From Dyella sp. BiH032 (lineage in GTDB: Bacteria; Pseudomonadota; Gammaproteobacteria; Xanthomonadales; Rhodanobacteraceae), in assembly GCF_031954525.1 (NCBI RefSeq), contig NZ_CP134867.1, forward strand, positions 1,984,001 to 2,048,000: 64,000 nt of DNA, in the 5' to 3' direction. Position 1 is the stretch's first letter; every line of letters starts with the position of its first letter. The notes below the pieces were generated by a model. That model was not told the DNA's origin and did no database searches. It worked only from the letters and a program-made list of their open reading frames with translations. The position numbers and the translations under genes were made by a program. Below, piece by piece: positions 25,505-35,528 of this stretch.

Positions 25505-28500
25505 CGGCGCGCTCTCCCTCGGCGAACAGCCGGTCCATCGCCTCGATCAAGGCCAGCGGCAGCCGCTCGTAATGAACGCCATGGCCGGCGCCGTCGATGC
25601 CGCGCAGGTACAGGTACAGCACGCCGCCCATGTGGCGTTCGTAGTCGTAGTCGGGCAGCCGCGCGCGCAGCTGGCGGTGCAGGGCGAGCGTGTAGAGCGC
25701 GTACTGCAGGTCGTAGCGCTCGCGCAGCACCGAGTCGCGTACCGCTTCGGCGGTGTAGGCCGCGGTTTCGGCGCCGAGCCAGTTGGATTTGTAGTCGGCC
25801 ACGTAGTAGCGGCCCTCGTGTTCGAACAGCAGGTCGATGAAGCCCTTGAGCATGCCGTTGAGCCGGTCTGGCAGCAGCGGCAGACGCGGGCGCGCGTCGA
25901 GCGTGCCGGCGGTGACGAGGCCATCCAGTGTGCGTGTTTCCACGCGGTTAACGGCGAACCAGAATTCCAGTTCGACGCGATAGCGCGACGGGTCGCGCAG
26001 ATCGGCCAGCGCCACCGCGCGCCCGTCCGCCAGCGGCAACGGCGTGCGCAGCAGCGCGGGCAGCCAGTCGGCGAGCATCGCCGCATGCGCCTGCCAGCCA
26101 TGGCGCTGCACGCGCCGGTGGATGAGATCGGCCAGCGCTTCCGGATGCGCCGCGACGTCGGCGAAACCTTCCCCGGCCGCCCATTCCAGCAAGTCGTGCA
26201 AGAAGGTGCCGGCCACCGCGCCGCGCGGAAAGGCGTGGATGCCGCGGCCTTCCGGCGCCGCGATCGCCGCCGCCGGCTGTTCGGCGCCGGCCTCGGCCAG
26301 CACGTCCTGCGTCGGTGTTTCCGGTGCGGCGGGTGCTTCGCCGGTTTCTTCATCTTCGGCATAGCGCAATACGCTGTAGCTGGCGATCCACCAGCGCTCG
26401 CCGGGGCGGCTGGCGTAGTCGCGCGCCGGCTGCGTCGCGGCGGGTTCCTCCGCCGGCGCATGGACGATGCGCGGCGCAGGCGTCACCGGCAGCGCTTCGA
26501 CGGCGATCGCTTCCTCGCCGCCGCGCAGTTGGAGCAGGGCCGGCAACAACGCCGACGGTTCGATCGGCGCGCCGCCGGAGAGCAGGTAGCCGAAGGCCGA
26601 TTTGTGCAGGGATGACTGTTTCGCATTGCCCACGCTGACGCAGGCCACGCCCACCCAGCAGGCATAGCGCGGGCGCGTCAGTGCCACGTAGAGCAGGCGC
26701 AGGTCCTCCTGCAGGCGCTCGCGCTCGGCCTGGGCGACGGCTTGGTCGTCGGGCTCCAGGTCCATGTGCGCGTTGCCGTCGGCGTCGTGCCAGACGAATC
26801 CGTCGCTGCGCTTTACCTCGCGTGCGGCACAGGCGAAGGGAAGCAGCACCAGCGGATATTCCAGGCCCTTCGACTTGTGCACGGTGACGACTTTGACCAG
26901 TTCGGCCTCGCTCTCCAGGCGCACGATCTGTTCCTCGGCCGTGTCGCCTTGGCCGGCGGTGGCGTCGGCGACCTGCTCGGCGAGATGCCGGATCAGCGCG
27001 TGCTCGCCGTCCAGCGAAGCGGCGGCCTGCTGCAGCAGCTCGGCCAGGTGCAGCAGATTGGTGAGCGCGCGCTCGCCGCCGTCGTGCGCGAGCAGGCGCG
27101 AGGGCAGGTCGAACGCATGCAGCAGGTCGTGCAGCATGGCGAGCACGCCGTGGCGCTGCCAGGTGTCGTGGAAGCGGCGGAAGCGTTCGCCGCAGGCTTC
27201 CCACCAGCGTTCGTCGGTATTGAGGCGTTCCAGCTCGGCGTAGCCGCGATTGAGGCTGGGCGTTGCCAGCGCGGCGCGCATGGCGCGGTCGGAGCCGGGC
27301 TCGGCGCAGGCTTTCAGCCACAGCAGCAGGTCGGCGGCTTCCGGCGAGCCGAACACCGAATCGCGGTCGGACAGGTACACGCTGCGCAGGCCGGCCTGGC
27401 GCAGCGCGGCGCGCATGGTCGCCGCCTCGCGCCCGTTGCGCACCAGGATCGCCACGTCGCCCGGCGCCAGCGGTACCAGCATGCCGTCGGCGGCGAAACC
27501 GCAGCGCTCCTCGCGCGCGGCATCGAGCAGGCCGGTCAGCCAGGCCGCCGCCTGTTCGGCCATGCGCTGGCGATACGCGGTGCTGCCCACGCACTGGCCT
27601 TCGTCGAGCACGGCCAGCTGCAGCGCGGGCAGCGGCGTGCCGTCGAGCAGCAGTTCGGCGTCGCGTCCGCGCGCGCCGACCGGGTGGAACGGCAGGCCGC
27701 GCCCGTTCGTACCGAAGGCGAACGCGCCGCCCGGATGCCGGTCGCCGTGCTCGAACACACGGTTCACCGCGCGCACCAGCGAAGCCGTGGAGCGGTGATT
27801 GGTGTCCAGCGTCCATACCGGCGGCGCCGCAGCGGCGCGGGCCTGCAGGTAGGTGTGGATGTCGGCCCCGCGAAAGGCGTAGATGGCCTGCTTCGGGTCG
27901 CCGATCAGCAGCAGCCCGTGCTCGGGGCGATCCGCGTAGATGCGATGGAAGATGCGCCACTGGAGCGGGTCGGTGTCCTGGAACTCGTCGATCAGCGCGA
28001 CCGGGTATTGCGTGGCGATGGTGTCGGCCAGCCGCGCGCCGGCGGGGCCGTGCAGGGCGTCGTCCAGCCGCCGCAGCATGTCGTCGAAGCCGAGCAGGGC
28101 GCGCTGGCGCTTGACCAGGTCCAGTCGCGCGGCGACCCAGGGCGTGGCGTGGGCGAGTACGAGAGGGCGGGCGCGCTCGAGCTCGTGGCGTGCTTGCAGC
28201 AGGTCGGCGATCGCTGCGAATGCCTCGTGCGCGGGCGCGGTGCGGTTCTTGTTGGCCGCGCCGTCGAGGTTGGACGGCGTGTAGCGGCTCAGCAGTCTGT
28301 CGTCGGCGTCGGCGCCATCCTCGGCCCAGGCGCGTAGCTCGGCCAGCTCCGCGGCGACGCGATCGGGCGGATAGCTGCGCGCGTTGAGCGCCTTGGCCCG
28401 CAGGGCTTCGTCGAACAGGGCCTCGATCGTCGGCCGGCCGGCCAGCCAGAGCCGGCGGGCATGTGCCTGGGCAGCGTCGCGGCGCGCCAGCGGCGCTTCC

Positions 28501-29171
28501 AGCACCGCGCGCAGGTCGGGCACGTCCGGCAGCGGCTGCCCGTGCAGGCGCAGATGGTCGGCTGGCTGGCGCAGCAGCGGGCGCAGGGAGAGCTGCAGCG
28601 CCTGCGGTTCCTGCCACCAGCGCGCGAGCAGGGCGGCGCCGTCGCGTTCCAGCGGCAGGCAATGCAGGCGCCAGTAATCGCGCACGGCCTCGGCCAGCAG
28701 ATCGCTGTCGTCCGTCTCGATGTCCTGCACGAACGGGTGTCCGCTGTCGAATGCGTGCTGGGCCAGCATGCGCTGCGCCCAGCCGTGGATGGTGTGCACG
28801 GCGGCCTCGTCCATCCATTGCGCGGCCAATTCCAGTTGCCGGGCGGCCGTGGCGCGCGCACCCTCGTCCGGGTACTCGCCCATCAGCGCGGCAAGGAAAG
28901 GATCGGCTTCCGCCTGTCCGCGGAACACGCCGGCCGCTTCGGCCAGGCGCGCGCGGATGCGGTCGCGCAGTTCCGCGGTGGCTGCCTTGGTGAAGGTGAG
29001 CACCAGGATCTGCGCCGGCAGCAGCGGTGCGCCCGTGCCGTGACCCAGCACCAGTCGCAGGTACAGCGCGGCGATCGTCCAGGTCTTGCCGGTACCCGCG
29101 CTGGCCTCGATCAGGCGCACGCCGCGCAGCGGCAGGCGCAGCGGGTCGAGCGGAGCCATGGCGGCACTCAT
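25494..29171 (-). CDS. recB: Exodeoxyribonuclease V subunit beta (RecB helicase-nuclease)
   Basis: A 1225-residue protein, the usual RecB length. Walker A (EASAGTGKTWT) lies at about 23-33. The DEFQDTD (motif II) and VVTVHKSKGLEYPLV motifs follow. The C-terminal nuclease domain has GFIDLLF and YVADYKSNWLG, giving the metal-binding aspartates and catalytic lysine. RecB is the 3'-5' motor and the only nuclease of the complex. Its ATG overlaps the recC stop (ATGA). Confidence 0.95.
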   Translation of the reverse strand: MSAAMAPLDPLRLPLRGVRLIEASAGTGKTWTIAALYLRLVLGHGTGAPLLPAQILVLTFTKAATAELRDRIRARLAEAAGVFRGQAEADPFLAALMGEYPDEGARATAARQLELAAQWMDEAAVHTIHGWAQRMLAQHAFDSGHPFVQDIETDDSDLLAEAVRDYWRLHCLPLERDGAALLARWWQEPQALQLSLRPLLRQPADHLRLHGQPLPDVPDLRAVLEAPLARRDAAQAHARRLWLAGRPTIEALFDEALRAKALNARSYPPDRVAAELAELRAWAEDGADADDRLLSRYTPSNLDGAANKNRTAPAHEAFAAIADLLQARHELERARPLVLAHATPWVAARLDLVKRQRALLGFDDMLRRLDDALHGPAGARLADTIATQYPVALIDEFQDTDPLQWRIFHRIYADRPEHGLLLIGDPKQAIYAFRGADIHTYLQARAAAAPPVWTLDTNHRSTASLVRAVNRVFEHGDRHPGGAFAFGTNGRGLPFHPVGARGRDAELLLDGTPLPALQLAVLDEGQCVGSTAYRQRMAEQAAAWLTGLLDAAREERCGFAADGMLVPLAPGDVAILVRNGREAATMRAALRQAGLRSVYLSDRDSVFGSPEAADLLLWLKACAEPGSDRAMRAALATPSLNRGYAELERLNTDERWWEACGERFRRFHDTWQRHGVLAMLHDLLHAFDLPSRLLAHDGGERALTNLLHLAELLQQAAASLDGEHALIRHLAEQVADATAGQGDTAEEQIVRLESEAELVKVVTVHKSKGLEYPLVLLPFACAAREVKRSDGFVWHDADGNAHMDLEPDDQAVAQAERERLQEDLRLLYVALTRPRYACWVGVACVSVGNAKQSSLHKSAFGYLLSGGAPIEPSALLPALLQLRGGEEAIAVEALPVTPAPRIVHAPAEEPAATQPARDYASRPGERWWIASYSVLRYAEDEETGEAPAAPETPTQDVLAEAGAEQPAAAIAAPEGRGIHAFPRGAVAGTFLHDLLEWAAGEGFADVAAHPEALADLIHRRVQRHGWQAHAAMLADWLPALLRTPLPLADGRAVALADLRDPSRYRVELEFWFAVNRVETRTLDGLVTAGTLDARPRLPLLPDRLNGMLKGFIDLLFEHEGRYYVADYKSNWLGAETAAYTAEAVRDSVLRERYDLQYALYTLALHRQLRARLPDYDYERHMGGVLYLYLRGIDGAGHGVHYERLPLALIEAMDRLFAEGERADVA

Positions 29172-32100
29172 GCTTCGTCCCCGGTGCGCAAGCTATCGGC
29201 CAGCGCGCGATAGGGCGGCAGCCAGCGCGTGAAGCCAGCGTCTAGCATCGCCTGGAAATCCGGCCATGCGCGCTGCAGGTAGGCGTCTTCGTCCACCTCG
29301 GCGGTGCGCTGTCCGCTGTCGTCGCGGTCGTAGCACTGGCGCGCGGCTGCGGCCGCGTCCTTGCCTTCGCGCTCGCACTGGATCCAGGCGAACGCCGCCT
29401 TGCGCGACATCGGCAGCGGCGCGCGCATGCCGGCCTGGAGCGCGCCGAGCAGATCGTCCAGCAGCTGCCGCGCCAGGTCCGGCGGCAAGGCGGGGAAACA
29501 CGCCTGCGCGTCGAGCGCGACGACGCGCGTTTCCACCGTCATACCGCCGGCGTGGGCGAACAGGTGGGCCACCCAGGGGCCGATGAGCTTGTCGAGCCGC
29601 AGGGTGCGCGTGCGCGCCGAGCGCAAGGCGCCCTGGACCAGTTCCAGGCGCACGTAGTCCGTGCCGGCTTGTCCTGGCCCAGGGCGGCGCAGATCGGCCA
29701 GCCAATCTTCCAGTACGAGGCCGTGTGCCGCGTGGTGCAGCTCGAACTTGTCGTCCACGCGCGGCCAGCGCAGGTCGGCGGCCTGCCATTGCGTGGCGAG
29801 CGCGCGTGCTTCGCCGGCGATGTTCTCGCGCCACAGTTCGCCGAAACCGCCGACCGGCAGCCGGCCCTGTTCGCCGAGCCGGCGCACCGCCGCATCCACC
29901 GTCGCCGGAGGTGCTTCGGGCGAGGCGATGGCCGCCTGCAGCGCGGCCTGGATCGCCTGGTGGCGTTCCAGGCCGTCGAGCGCGAAGGGTTCATCGTCCG
30001 GTGCCTCCGCCTCCTCGCCGCCGAGATAGACCTTCAGCCGCTGATTGAAGAAGAAGCGCACCGGGCGGGCGAGGAAAGACTGCAACTGCGCGAGCGCGAG
30101 CGGCGCCTCCGGCTGCCAGGGGGCGAGTTCCGTGGGGCCATCCGGCGCCGCCGCCAGGCGATGCGCCTGCTGCCATTCGCGTGCATAGGTGAAGATGCGC
30201 GGATCGCGGTCGGCGCCGAAATAGCGGCGGCTGAAAGGCTGCAGCGGATACTCGACGGTCAGTTCGGCCAGCAGCTCGCCGTCGCCTTCGGCCGTGCGCC
30301 AGCCGGCGGCGAGATAGTCGCGCAGCTGGCCGATCAGTACCGATGGCGGCAACGGCGTGTTGTCGCGGGCGCTGCGGCCGATCCAGCTCATGTGCAGTGC
30401 ATCGCGCGCCGAAAGCAGCGCTTCCAGGAACAGATAGCGGTCGTCTTCGCGGCGGGAGCGGTCGCCCGGCAACGACTGGCCCGGCTGCGCCATCAGGTCG
30501 AAATCGGCCGGCACCTGCTGGCGCGGATAGTCGCCGTCGTTCATGCCCAGCAGGCACACCACGCGGAACGGAATCGCGCGCATCGGCATCAGCGTGCCGA
30601 AGCTCACCGCACCGCCCATGAAGCGCTGCGAGAGGCGACTGGCGTCGATGCTTTCCAACCAGTGCTCGCGCACGATGTCCAGCGGCAACGGCTCGTCCAG
30701 CGCCGCTTCCGCGCAGGCCTCCTGCCAGGCGTCCAGCGTCTCGTCGAGGCGGCCGAGGCGGTCGCCATCGGTGTTGTCGTCGGCGGCGAAGAAGGCGGCG
30801 AGCAAGGCGCGCAGGCGCGCCGTCCAGGTCGCCGGCGTGGCGGGCGCGCGCAGTTCGCGCCAGCTCTGTTCCAGCTGGTCGAGCAGGCGGCTGAGCGGGC
30901 CGAGCAGGCTGGCGTCGAGGCCGCCGACTTCGCCATAGGGCGCGGTGTCGTGCCATGTGTCGCCATGGCCCACCGCATAGCCGAGCAGCAGGCGGCGCAG
31001 GCCGAACGCCCAACTATTCTGCGCCTGCGGCGGCAGGCCGAGGCTTTCCTTCTGCGCACCGTCGAGGCCCCAGCGGATGCCGGCGCCCTCGATCCAGCGC
31101 CGCAGCGTGGGCAGGCCGGTGTCGTCGAAGCCGAAGCGGCGGCGCAGCGCCGGTACGTCGAGCAGGTCGAGGATGTCGCTCACCGTGAAGCGTGATTCGG
31201 GCAACGACAGCAGGTGCTCTAGCGCGACCAGCAGCGGCGCCGCGCCGCGGTCTGGTTGGTCGGCTACTGAATAGGGCAGGTGGCGCGGGTCGTCCGGCGG
31301 AATGCGGCCGAACACCGCCTGCACGTGCGGCGCGTAGGTCTGGATGTCGGGCACCATCACGATCACGTCACGCGGCGCCAACGGACGGCCCTCGCGTTCG
31401 GCACGCTCGAACAAGGCGAGCAGTTGGTCGTGCAGGACCTCCACCTCGCGCTGCGCACTGTGCGCGACGTGGAAGCGCAGCGAACCGTCGCCGGCACGCC
31501 AGGGTTGGCGCTGCGCGGGATCGGCCGGCAAGGGTTCCAGGTCGAGGATGGCCTGCTGCACCTGGTGCAGCAGCGTGTCGCGGCCCGGGTCGGTGAACAG
31601 GTCGATGCCGGGGCTCCAGGCGGCGAAGCGGCGGCGATAGCGTTCCGGCTGGTCGAAGCTGTCGAGCAGCCGGATGTAGTCGCGACCCTGCTTGCCCCAG
31701 GCAGCGAGCAACGGGTTCGCGTGCAGGTGGAGGTCCTCATAGCGCGGTTCGTCGGGCAGCCCGGGCTTGCTTGGCTGGCGGCGCTGCTGTCCGCGCAGCA
31801 GTTCGCGGTCCTCGACGATGTCGGCCCAATAGTGGCGGCAGGGGTTGCCTACCATCAGCAGCACTTGGCAATGCCGGGCCAGCGCGGTGAGTGCTTCGAG
31901 CGTCTGCAGCGGCAGCGAGGAAATGCCGAACACCACGATGCGGCGCGGCAGCCGCGCCGGACGCGCGGCGAGCGCGGCGGCACGTTCGACGAAGGCCTCG
32001 TGTACGGCCGCGCGATGACTGTGGCGTGCCGCCGGGCCGACGTCGTCCAGCAGCAGGCGCCACAGCCGCGCCTGCCAGCGCTGGCCCGGCGGAAGCGGCG

Positions 32101-32656
32101 AGCGGCGGCCACGCCAATCGTCGGCCAGCACGTCGGCGCCGCGTTCCCAGTCGGCGAGCCAATGCGCGCGGTAGACCTGGTACTGGTCGAACAGGTCGGC
32201 GATGCGCGCGGCGAGCTGATGGCGCTTGCGCCAGTCCAGGCGTTCGCCGAGGAAGTCGCGCAGGGGGCGGAAGTCGGGATCGTCCAGGTGGCGCGGGATC
32301 AATCGCAGCAGGCGCCAGGTGAGGCGCGACTTGTCGAACGGCGACGTCGACGGCACGGCCTCGCGGCCAAGCACCGCGCGATACGCGTCCCACAAGAAGC
32401 GGCCCGGCAGCTGCACCTGCACCGCCGCGCTGATGCCCAGGCCACCTTCGCCCGGCGGTCGCGCCAGGGCCAGCTTCAGCCACTGCGCAATGCCGTTGCT
32501 CTGCACCAGCATGAGTTCGTCTTCGAGCGGGCGCAGCGGCGTGCGCTGGATCCAGGCGACCAGCAGATCGCGCAGGTCCTCCAGGCGGTTGCCATGGATG
32601 ACCATCAGGCCCGGCTCGATCGGGACGTCGAGTGGCAGTGCCAGGGTGCTCGTCAC
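29168..32656 (-). CDS. recC: Exodeoxyribonuclease V subunit gamma (RecC, Chi recognition)
   Basis: About 1162 residues if the GTG at 32656 is used. The inactive-helicase subunit recognises Chi and splits the duplex. The conserved start region is VIHGNRLEDLRDLLVAW and then LMLVQSNGIAQWLKLALA. The start is uncertain: the frame is open to an ATG at 32791, the GTG at 32656 has no clear Shine-Dalgarno sequence, and ATG 32605 (MVIHGNRLEDL) would match the E. coli N-terminus best. The gene heads a recC-recB-recD operon with overlapping ends. Its upstream region carries a 13-bp inverted repeat and a module also found before the TonB receptor. Confidence 0.93.
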   Translation of the reverse strand: MTSTLALPLDVPIEPGLMVIHGNRLEDLRDLLVAWIQRTPLRPLEDELMLVQSNGIAQWLKLALARPPGEGGLGISAAVQVQLPGRFLWDAYRAVLGREAVPSTSPFDKSRLTWRLLRLIPRHLDDPDFRPLRDFLGERLDWRKRHQLAARIADLFDQYQVYRAHWLADWERGADVLADDWRGRRSPLPPGQRWQARLWRLLLDDVGPAARHSHRAAVHEAFVERAAALAARPARLPRRIVVFGISSLPLQTLEALTALARHCQVLLMVGNPCRHYWADIVEDRELLRGQQRRQPSKPGLPDEPRYEDLHLHANPLLAAWGKQGRDYIRLLDSFDQPERYRRRFAAWSPGIDLFTDPGRDTLLHQVQQAILDLEPLPADPAQRQPWRAGDGSLRFHVAHSAQREVEVLHDQLLALFERAEREGRPLAPRDVIVMVPDIQTYAPHVQAVFGRIPPDDPRHLPYSVADQPDRGAAPLLVALEHLLSLPESRFTVSDILDLLDVPALRRRFGFDDTGLPTLRRWIEGAGIRWGLDGAQKESLGLPPQAQNSWAFGLRRLLLGYAVGHGDTWHDTAPYGEVGGLDASLLGPLSRLLDQLEQSWRELRAPATPATWTARLRALLAAFFAADDNTDGDRLGRLDETLDAWQEACAEAALDEPLPLDIVREHWLESIDASRLSQRFMGGAVSFGTLMPMRAIPFRVVCLLGMNDGDYPRQQVPADFDLMAQPGQSLPGDRSRREDDRYLFLEALLSARDALHMSWIGRSARDNTPLPPSVLIGQLRDYLAAGWRTAEGDGELLAELTVEYPLQPFSRRYFGADRDPRIFTYAREWQQAHRLAAAPDGPTELAPWQPEAPLALAQLQSFLARPVRFFFNQRLKVYLGGEEAEAPDDEPFALDGLERHQAIQAALQAAIASPEAPPATVDAAVRRLGEQGRLPVGGFGELWRENIAGEARALATQWQAADLRWPRVDDKFELHHAAHGLVLEDWLADLRRPGPGQAGTDYVRLELVQGALRSARTRTLRLDKLIGPWVAHLFAHAGGMTVETRVVALDAQACFPALPPDLARQLLDDLLGALQAGMRAPLPMSRKAAFAWIQCEREGKDAAAAARQCYDRDDSGQRTAEVDEDAYLQRAWPDFQAMLDAGFTRWLPPYRALADSLRTGDEA

Positions 32657-32812
32657 GGCCGGCGGCGCGAAGAAGGGATCATGAGGCGGATTGTGGCGGA
32701 CATCGGAGTAAGGGGCGAGTGGCGGCGCTGCGGCCACATCCTTGCTCGCGCAGATTCCGGCCGGCGCGGCGGCGCGCGACGGCTTGCGCATTCCGCGTGG
32801 CCTCTAAACGAA

Positions 32813-32844
32813 CATCGCCGCATGCGGTGAGGCATGCGGCGATG
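32813..32844 (-). terminator. Perfect 13-bp inverted repeat, possible terminator
   Basis: CATCGCCGCATGC (32813-32825) pairs with GCATGCGGCGATG (32832-32844) around six bases. Read on the minus strand it is followed by TTCGTTTAG, a weak T-rich tail. This would fit a terminator for the TonB receptor transcript, about 230 bases after its stop, or an element in the recC leader. Confidence 0.45.
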
Positions 32845-32898
32845 GGTGTTGCGGGTGAAGCTTGGCAGTGGGCCCACGCGTGTTTCGTGCGCGGGTGG

Positions 32899-32944
32899 CG
32901 CATTGTGATGCATTGCATGTGGTCGATGTCAATAGTTCGCTTGC
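32899..32944 (-). promoter_or_regulatory. Promoter-like module, recC-proximal copy
   Basis: On the minus strand it contains GCAA, then TATTGACAT (the -35-like TTGACA is the complement of 32927-32932), nine bases, GCAATGC and a closing ATGCG. The same words with the same nine-base gap occur at 35766-35809. If it is a promoter, it points toward recC. Confidence 0.4.
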
Positions 32945-33071
32945 ATCGAGACGGTTCGAGGTCGATGGGCGAGCGCACGTTTCGGTGGTCATGCATGCCA
33001 TGCGCGCGCCTCGCCGAACACCTCGGTCGACGTCGTCGTCACGCGCCGGACGCGTGACCGGGAGCTGCCGG

Positions 33072-35528
33072 TCAGAACGTATAGCGCGCGCGTCCGTACC
33101 AATACGCGCCATTCACGCCGATCGGCGAAATGACGTCATACGGGAAGTTGCCGGCGTAGTTGATGTCGTCGTTGGAGCGCGTCGGGTACTGGTTGGTGAG
33201 GTTGTATCCGCCGAGCGCCACGCTGAATCGCGGGGTGAGGTGCAGCTCTGCCTCGGCGTCGAGTTGCCAGCGGGCGGCGTAGGTCTGCCGCGGTTCGAAG
33301 CCGCCGCCGAAATCGAAGACGCGCACGGTCGAGCCCTGCCGGGTGACGCGGCCGAGCAGGGACCAGCGGCGGTTGCTCCAGTTCGCGCTGAAGGAGCCTC
33401 GCTGCCGCGGCGCCGCGTCGACCAGGGTGTTGCGCTCCTCGTCGCCGAACAGCACGTTGCCCGCGCCGGTGGCTTCGAGTTCCGGCGGCGTGGCGCGCAC
33501 GGCGCGGATGTCGGTGTGGTTGTGGCTGTAGGCAAGGGTGAGCAGCAGATGGCCGCCGGCCCAGGGCGTGCGGTAGTTGCCCACCAGCTCGGCGCCGCGC
33601 GTGCGGGTGTCCACGGCGTTGGTGAAGAACGCCACGCTTTGCACGCCGGGTACGCCGAAGCGCTGCAGGATGTAGTCCTCCAGTCCCGCGCTGTCGATGG
33701 TCTCGGACAGCGTGACGCGATGGTCGATGTCGATCTGGTAGGCATCGAGGCTGAAGTCGAAGTGCGAGCCCACCTGGCCGGTCAGGCCCACGCTGACATT
33801 GCGCGAGGTCTCCGGCTTCAGCGGCCGCGCCCCCAAGCCGCGCGCGATGGGGTTGTTCACCGACAGGATGCGGCCGGTGACCAGCTTGCCGTCCGCGCCA
33901 TAGCCGCTGGTGGTGGATTCGAAACCGATCTGGCTCAGCGAGGGGGCGCGGAAGTTGTTGGAGGCGGCACCACGCAGGGCGAAGCCGGGAGCGAATTCCC
34001 AGCGCGCGCTGAGCTTGCCGCTCCAGTTGCCGCCGAAGTCGCTGTAGTGCTCGTAGCGTGCGGCGGCGTCGACGAAGAAGCGGTCGGTGAGATCGCTGGA
34101 GACCTCCGCGTAAGCCGCGCGCACGTTGCGCGACAGGCGGGCGGCGTCCTGTGGCTGCAGACCGCCGCCGGCCTGTGCGCCGACCGGGGCATCGGCGTAC
34201 GGACCCGCGGCATAGGAGGCCGGATCGCCTGGCAGGGTGCGGAACTGCTCGTGGCGAAACTCGGCGCCCAGCGCCAGGGTGAGATAACGGCTGCCGATGG
34301 CGAACTCGCGGTTGCCGTCCAGGTTGGCACTGCCCTGGTTGAAGCGATAGCTGCCGATATGGAAGTACGTCGGGCTGTCCGGACCCAGCGACGCATTGAG
34401 CGAATGCCGCAGGTCGTAATCGAAGGCGTTGCTGCCCCAGTTAAGGCTGCCGTCCACATTCCAGTCAGCCAGCTTGCCGCGGATCCCGGCGGCGGTCTGC
34501 ACGTCGCGGTTGCTGCCGATGGATTCCGGGCGATAGCCGCCGGGATAGATCGACGCCACGTTGGCGCTGCTGTCGGGGTAGCGGAAATAGTTGTCGCCGA
34601 TGGTGTGGCGTTGCGTGTACGTGCCGAACCAGTAGAGCCGCGCGCCGTCGCCCAGCGGCAGTTCGCTGTTGAGCCAGCCGCTGTAGTTTTCCGACTTGGG
34701 GTCGCCCGCGGCGTAGTTGCGCTTGCCGCGCAAGGCCAGGTTGGCGGGCGTGGGGTCGGCCAGCCAGTCCGGCACGGTGTCGAGGCCGGCCCGGTTGGTG
34801 GCATCGCGATGAGCCGCCTCGATGCCGGCACGGAAGAAACCGGTCCCGGCGAGGCGCGTGCCGAACTTCGCCGCGCCGTAGCTGCTGTTGCCGTCGGTGA
34901 TGGTGCGGTCGGCCGGACTGAAATGCGTGTGGTTGGCGCCGTAGGTGGCAGTGACCTCGCCGCCCTCCGGAGCGTCGTCCAGGATGATATTGACCACGCC
35001 GGCGATGGCGTCCGAACCGTATTGCGCGCCGGCGCCGTCGCGCAGCACTTCCACGCGCTTGATCGCGCTGATGGGGATCGCGTTGAAGTCCACCGGGGTG
35101 GTGCCGCGTCCGATCTTGGTGTCGGTGTTGACCAGCGCGGAAGTGTGGAAACGCTTGCCGTTGACCAGCACCAGTACCTGGTCGGGCGATAGCCCGCGCA
35201 GCTGCGCAGCACGTACGTGGTCGGAGCCGCCGGAGTTGGACTGGCGCGGGAAATTGAACGAAGGTAAGAGCGTGGCCAGTGCCTGGCCCAGCTCGCCGTT
35301 GATGGCGCCGGCCGCGCGCAGATCGTCCTGGCTCAGCACGTCCACCGGTACCGGGGATTCGAGCGCGGTGCGGCTGCTGGCGCGCACGCCGGTCACCACG
35401 ACCTGGTCCAGCGTGCGGGCCTGTCCGGTGCCGGCGGACTGCCAGGCCTGCGCCTGGGCGGCGGACACGAGGAGGACGATCGCGGCGGACAGGCGGGTGC
35501 GGCGGTACTTCCGGAGAGGGGCGGACAT
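33072..35528 (-). CDS. TonB-dependent outer-membrane receptor
   Basis: An 818-residue protein. A signal peptide ends near AQAQAW. A TonB-box-like segment TLDQVVVTG, a plug domain (VDVLSQDDLRAAG to VNIILDD) and a C-terminal 22-strand barrel ending in the terminal phenylalanine of YGRARYTF follow. It imports a scarce nutrient (siderophore, haem, sugar or similar) with energy from TonB-ExbBD. The substrate cannot be read, and no transport or degradation genes are adjacent. The ribosome-binding site AAGGA precedes the ATG. The untranslated leader appears long. Confidence 0.94.
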   Translation of the reverse strand: MSAPLRKYRRTRLSAAIVLLVSAAQAQAWQSAGTGQARTLDQVVVTGVRASSRTALESPVPVDVLSQDDLRAAGAINGELGQALATLLPSFNFPRQSNSGGSDHVRAAQLRGLSPDQVLVLVNGKRFHTSALVNTDTKIGRGTTPVDFNAIPISAIKRVEVLRDGAGAQYGSDAIAGVVNIILDDAPEGGEVTATYGANHTHFSPADRTITDGNSSYGAAKFGTRLAGTGFFRAGIEAAHRDATNRAGLDTVPDWLADPTPANLALRGKRNYAAGDPKSENYSGWLNSELPLGDGARLYWFGTYTQRHTIGDNYFRYPDSSANVASIYPGGYRPESIGSNRDVQTAAGIRGKLADWNVDGSLNWGSNAFDYDLRHSLNASLGPDSPTYFHIGSYRFNQGSANLDGNREFAIGSRYLTLALGAEFRHEQFRTLPGDPASYAAGPYADAPVGAQAGGGLQPQDAARLSRNVRAAYAEVSSDLTDRFFVDAAARYEHYSDFGGNWSGKLSARWEFAPGFALRGAASNNFRAPSLSQIGFESTTSGYGADGKLVTGRILSVNNPIARGLGARPLKPETSRNVSVGLTGQVGSHFDFSLDAYQIDIDHRVTLSETIDSAGLEDYILQRFGVPGVQSVAFFTNAVDTRTRGAELVGNYRTPWAGGHLLLTLAYSHNHTDIRAVRATPPELEATGAGNVLFGDEERNTLVDAAPRQRGSFSANWSNRRWSLLGRVTRQGSTVRVFDFGGGFEPRQTYAARWQLDAEAELHLTPRFSVALGGYNLTNQYPTRSNDDINYAGNFPYDVISPIGVNGAYWYGRARYTF

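Larger units (their letters stand above)
32657..33071. other. Region between TonB receptor and recC
   Basis: No gene is convincing here. It contains a 13-bp perfect inverted repeat (32813-32844), and a promoter-like module (32899-32944) whose counterpart lies upstream of the receptor gene. The frame of recC stays open up to 32791. Confidence 0.6.
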
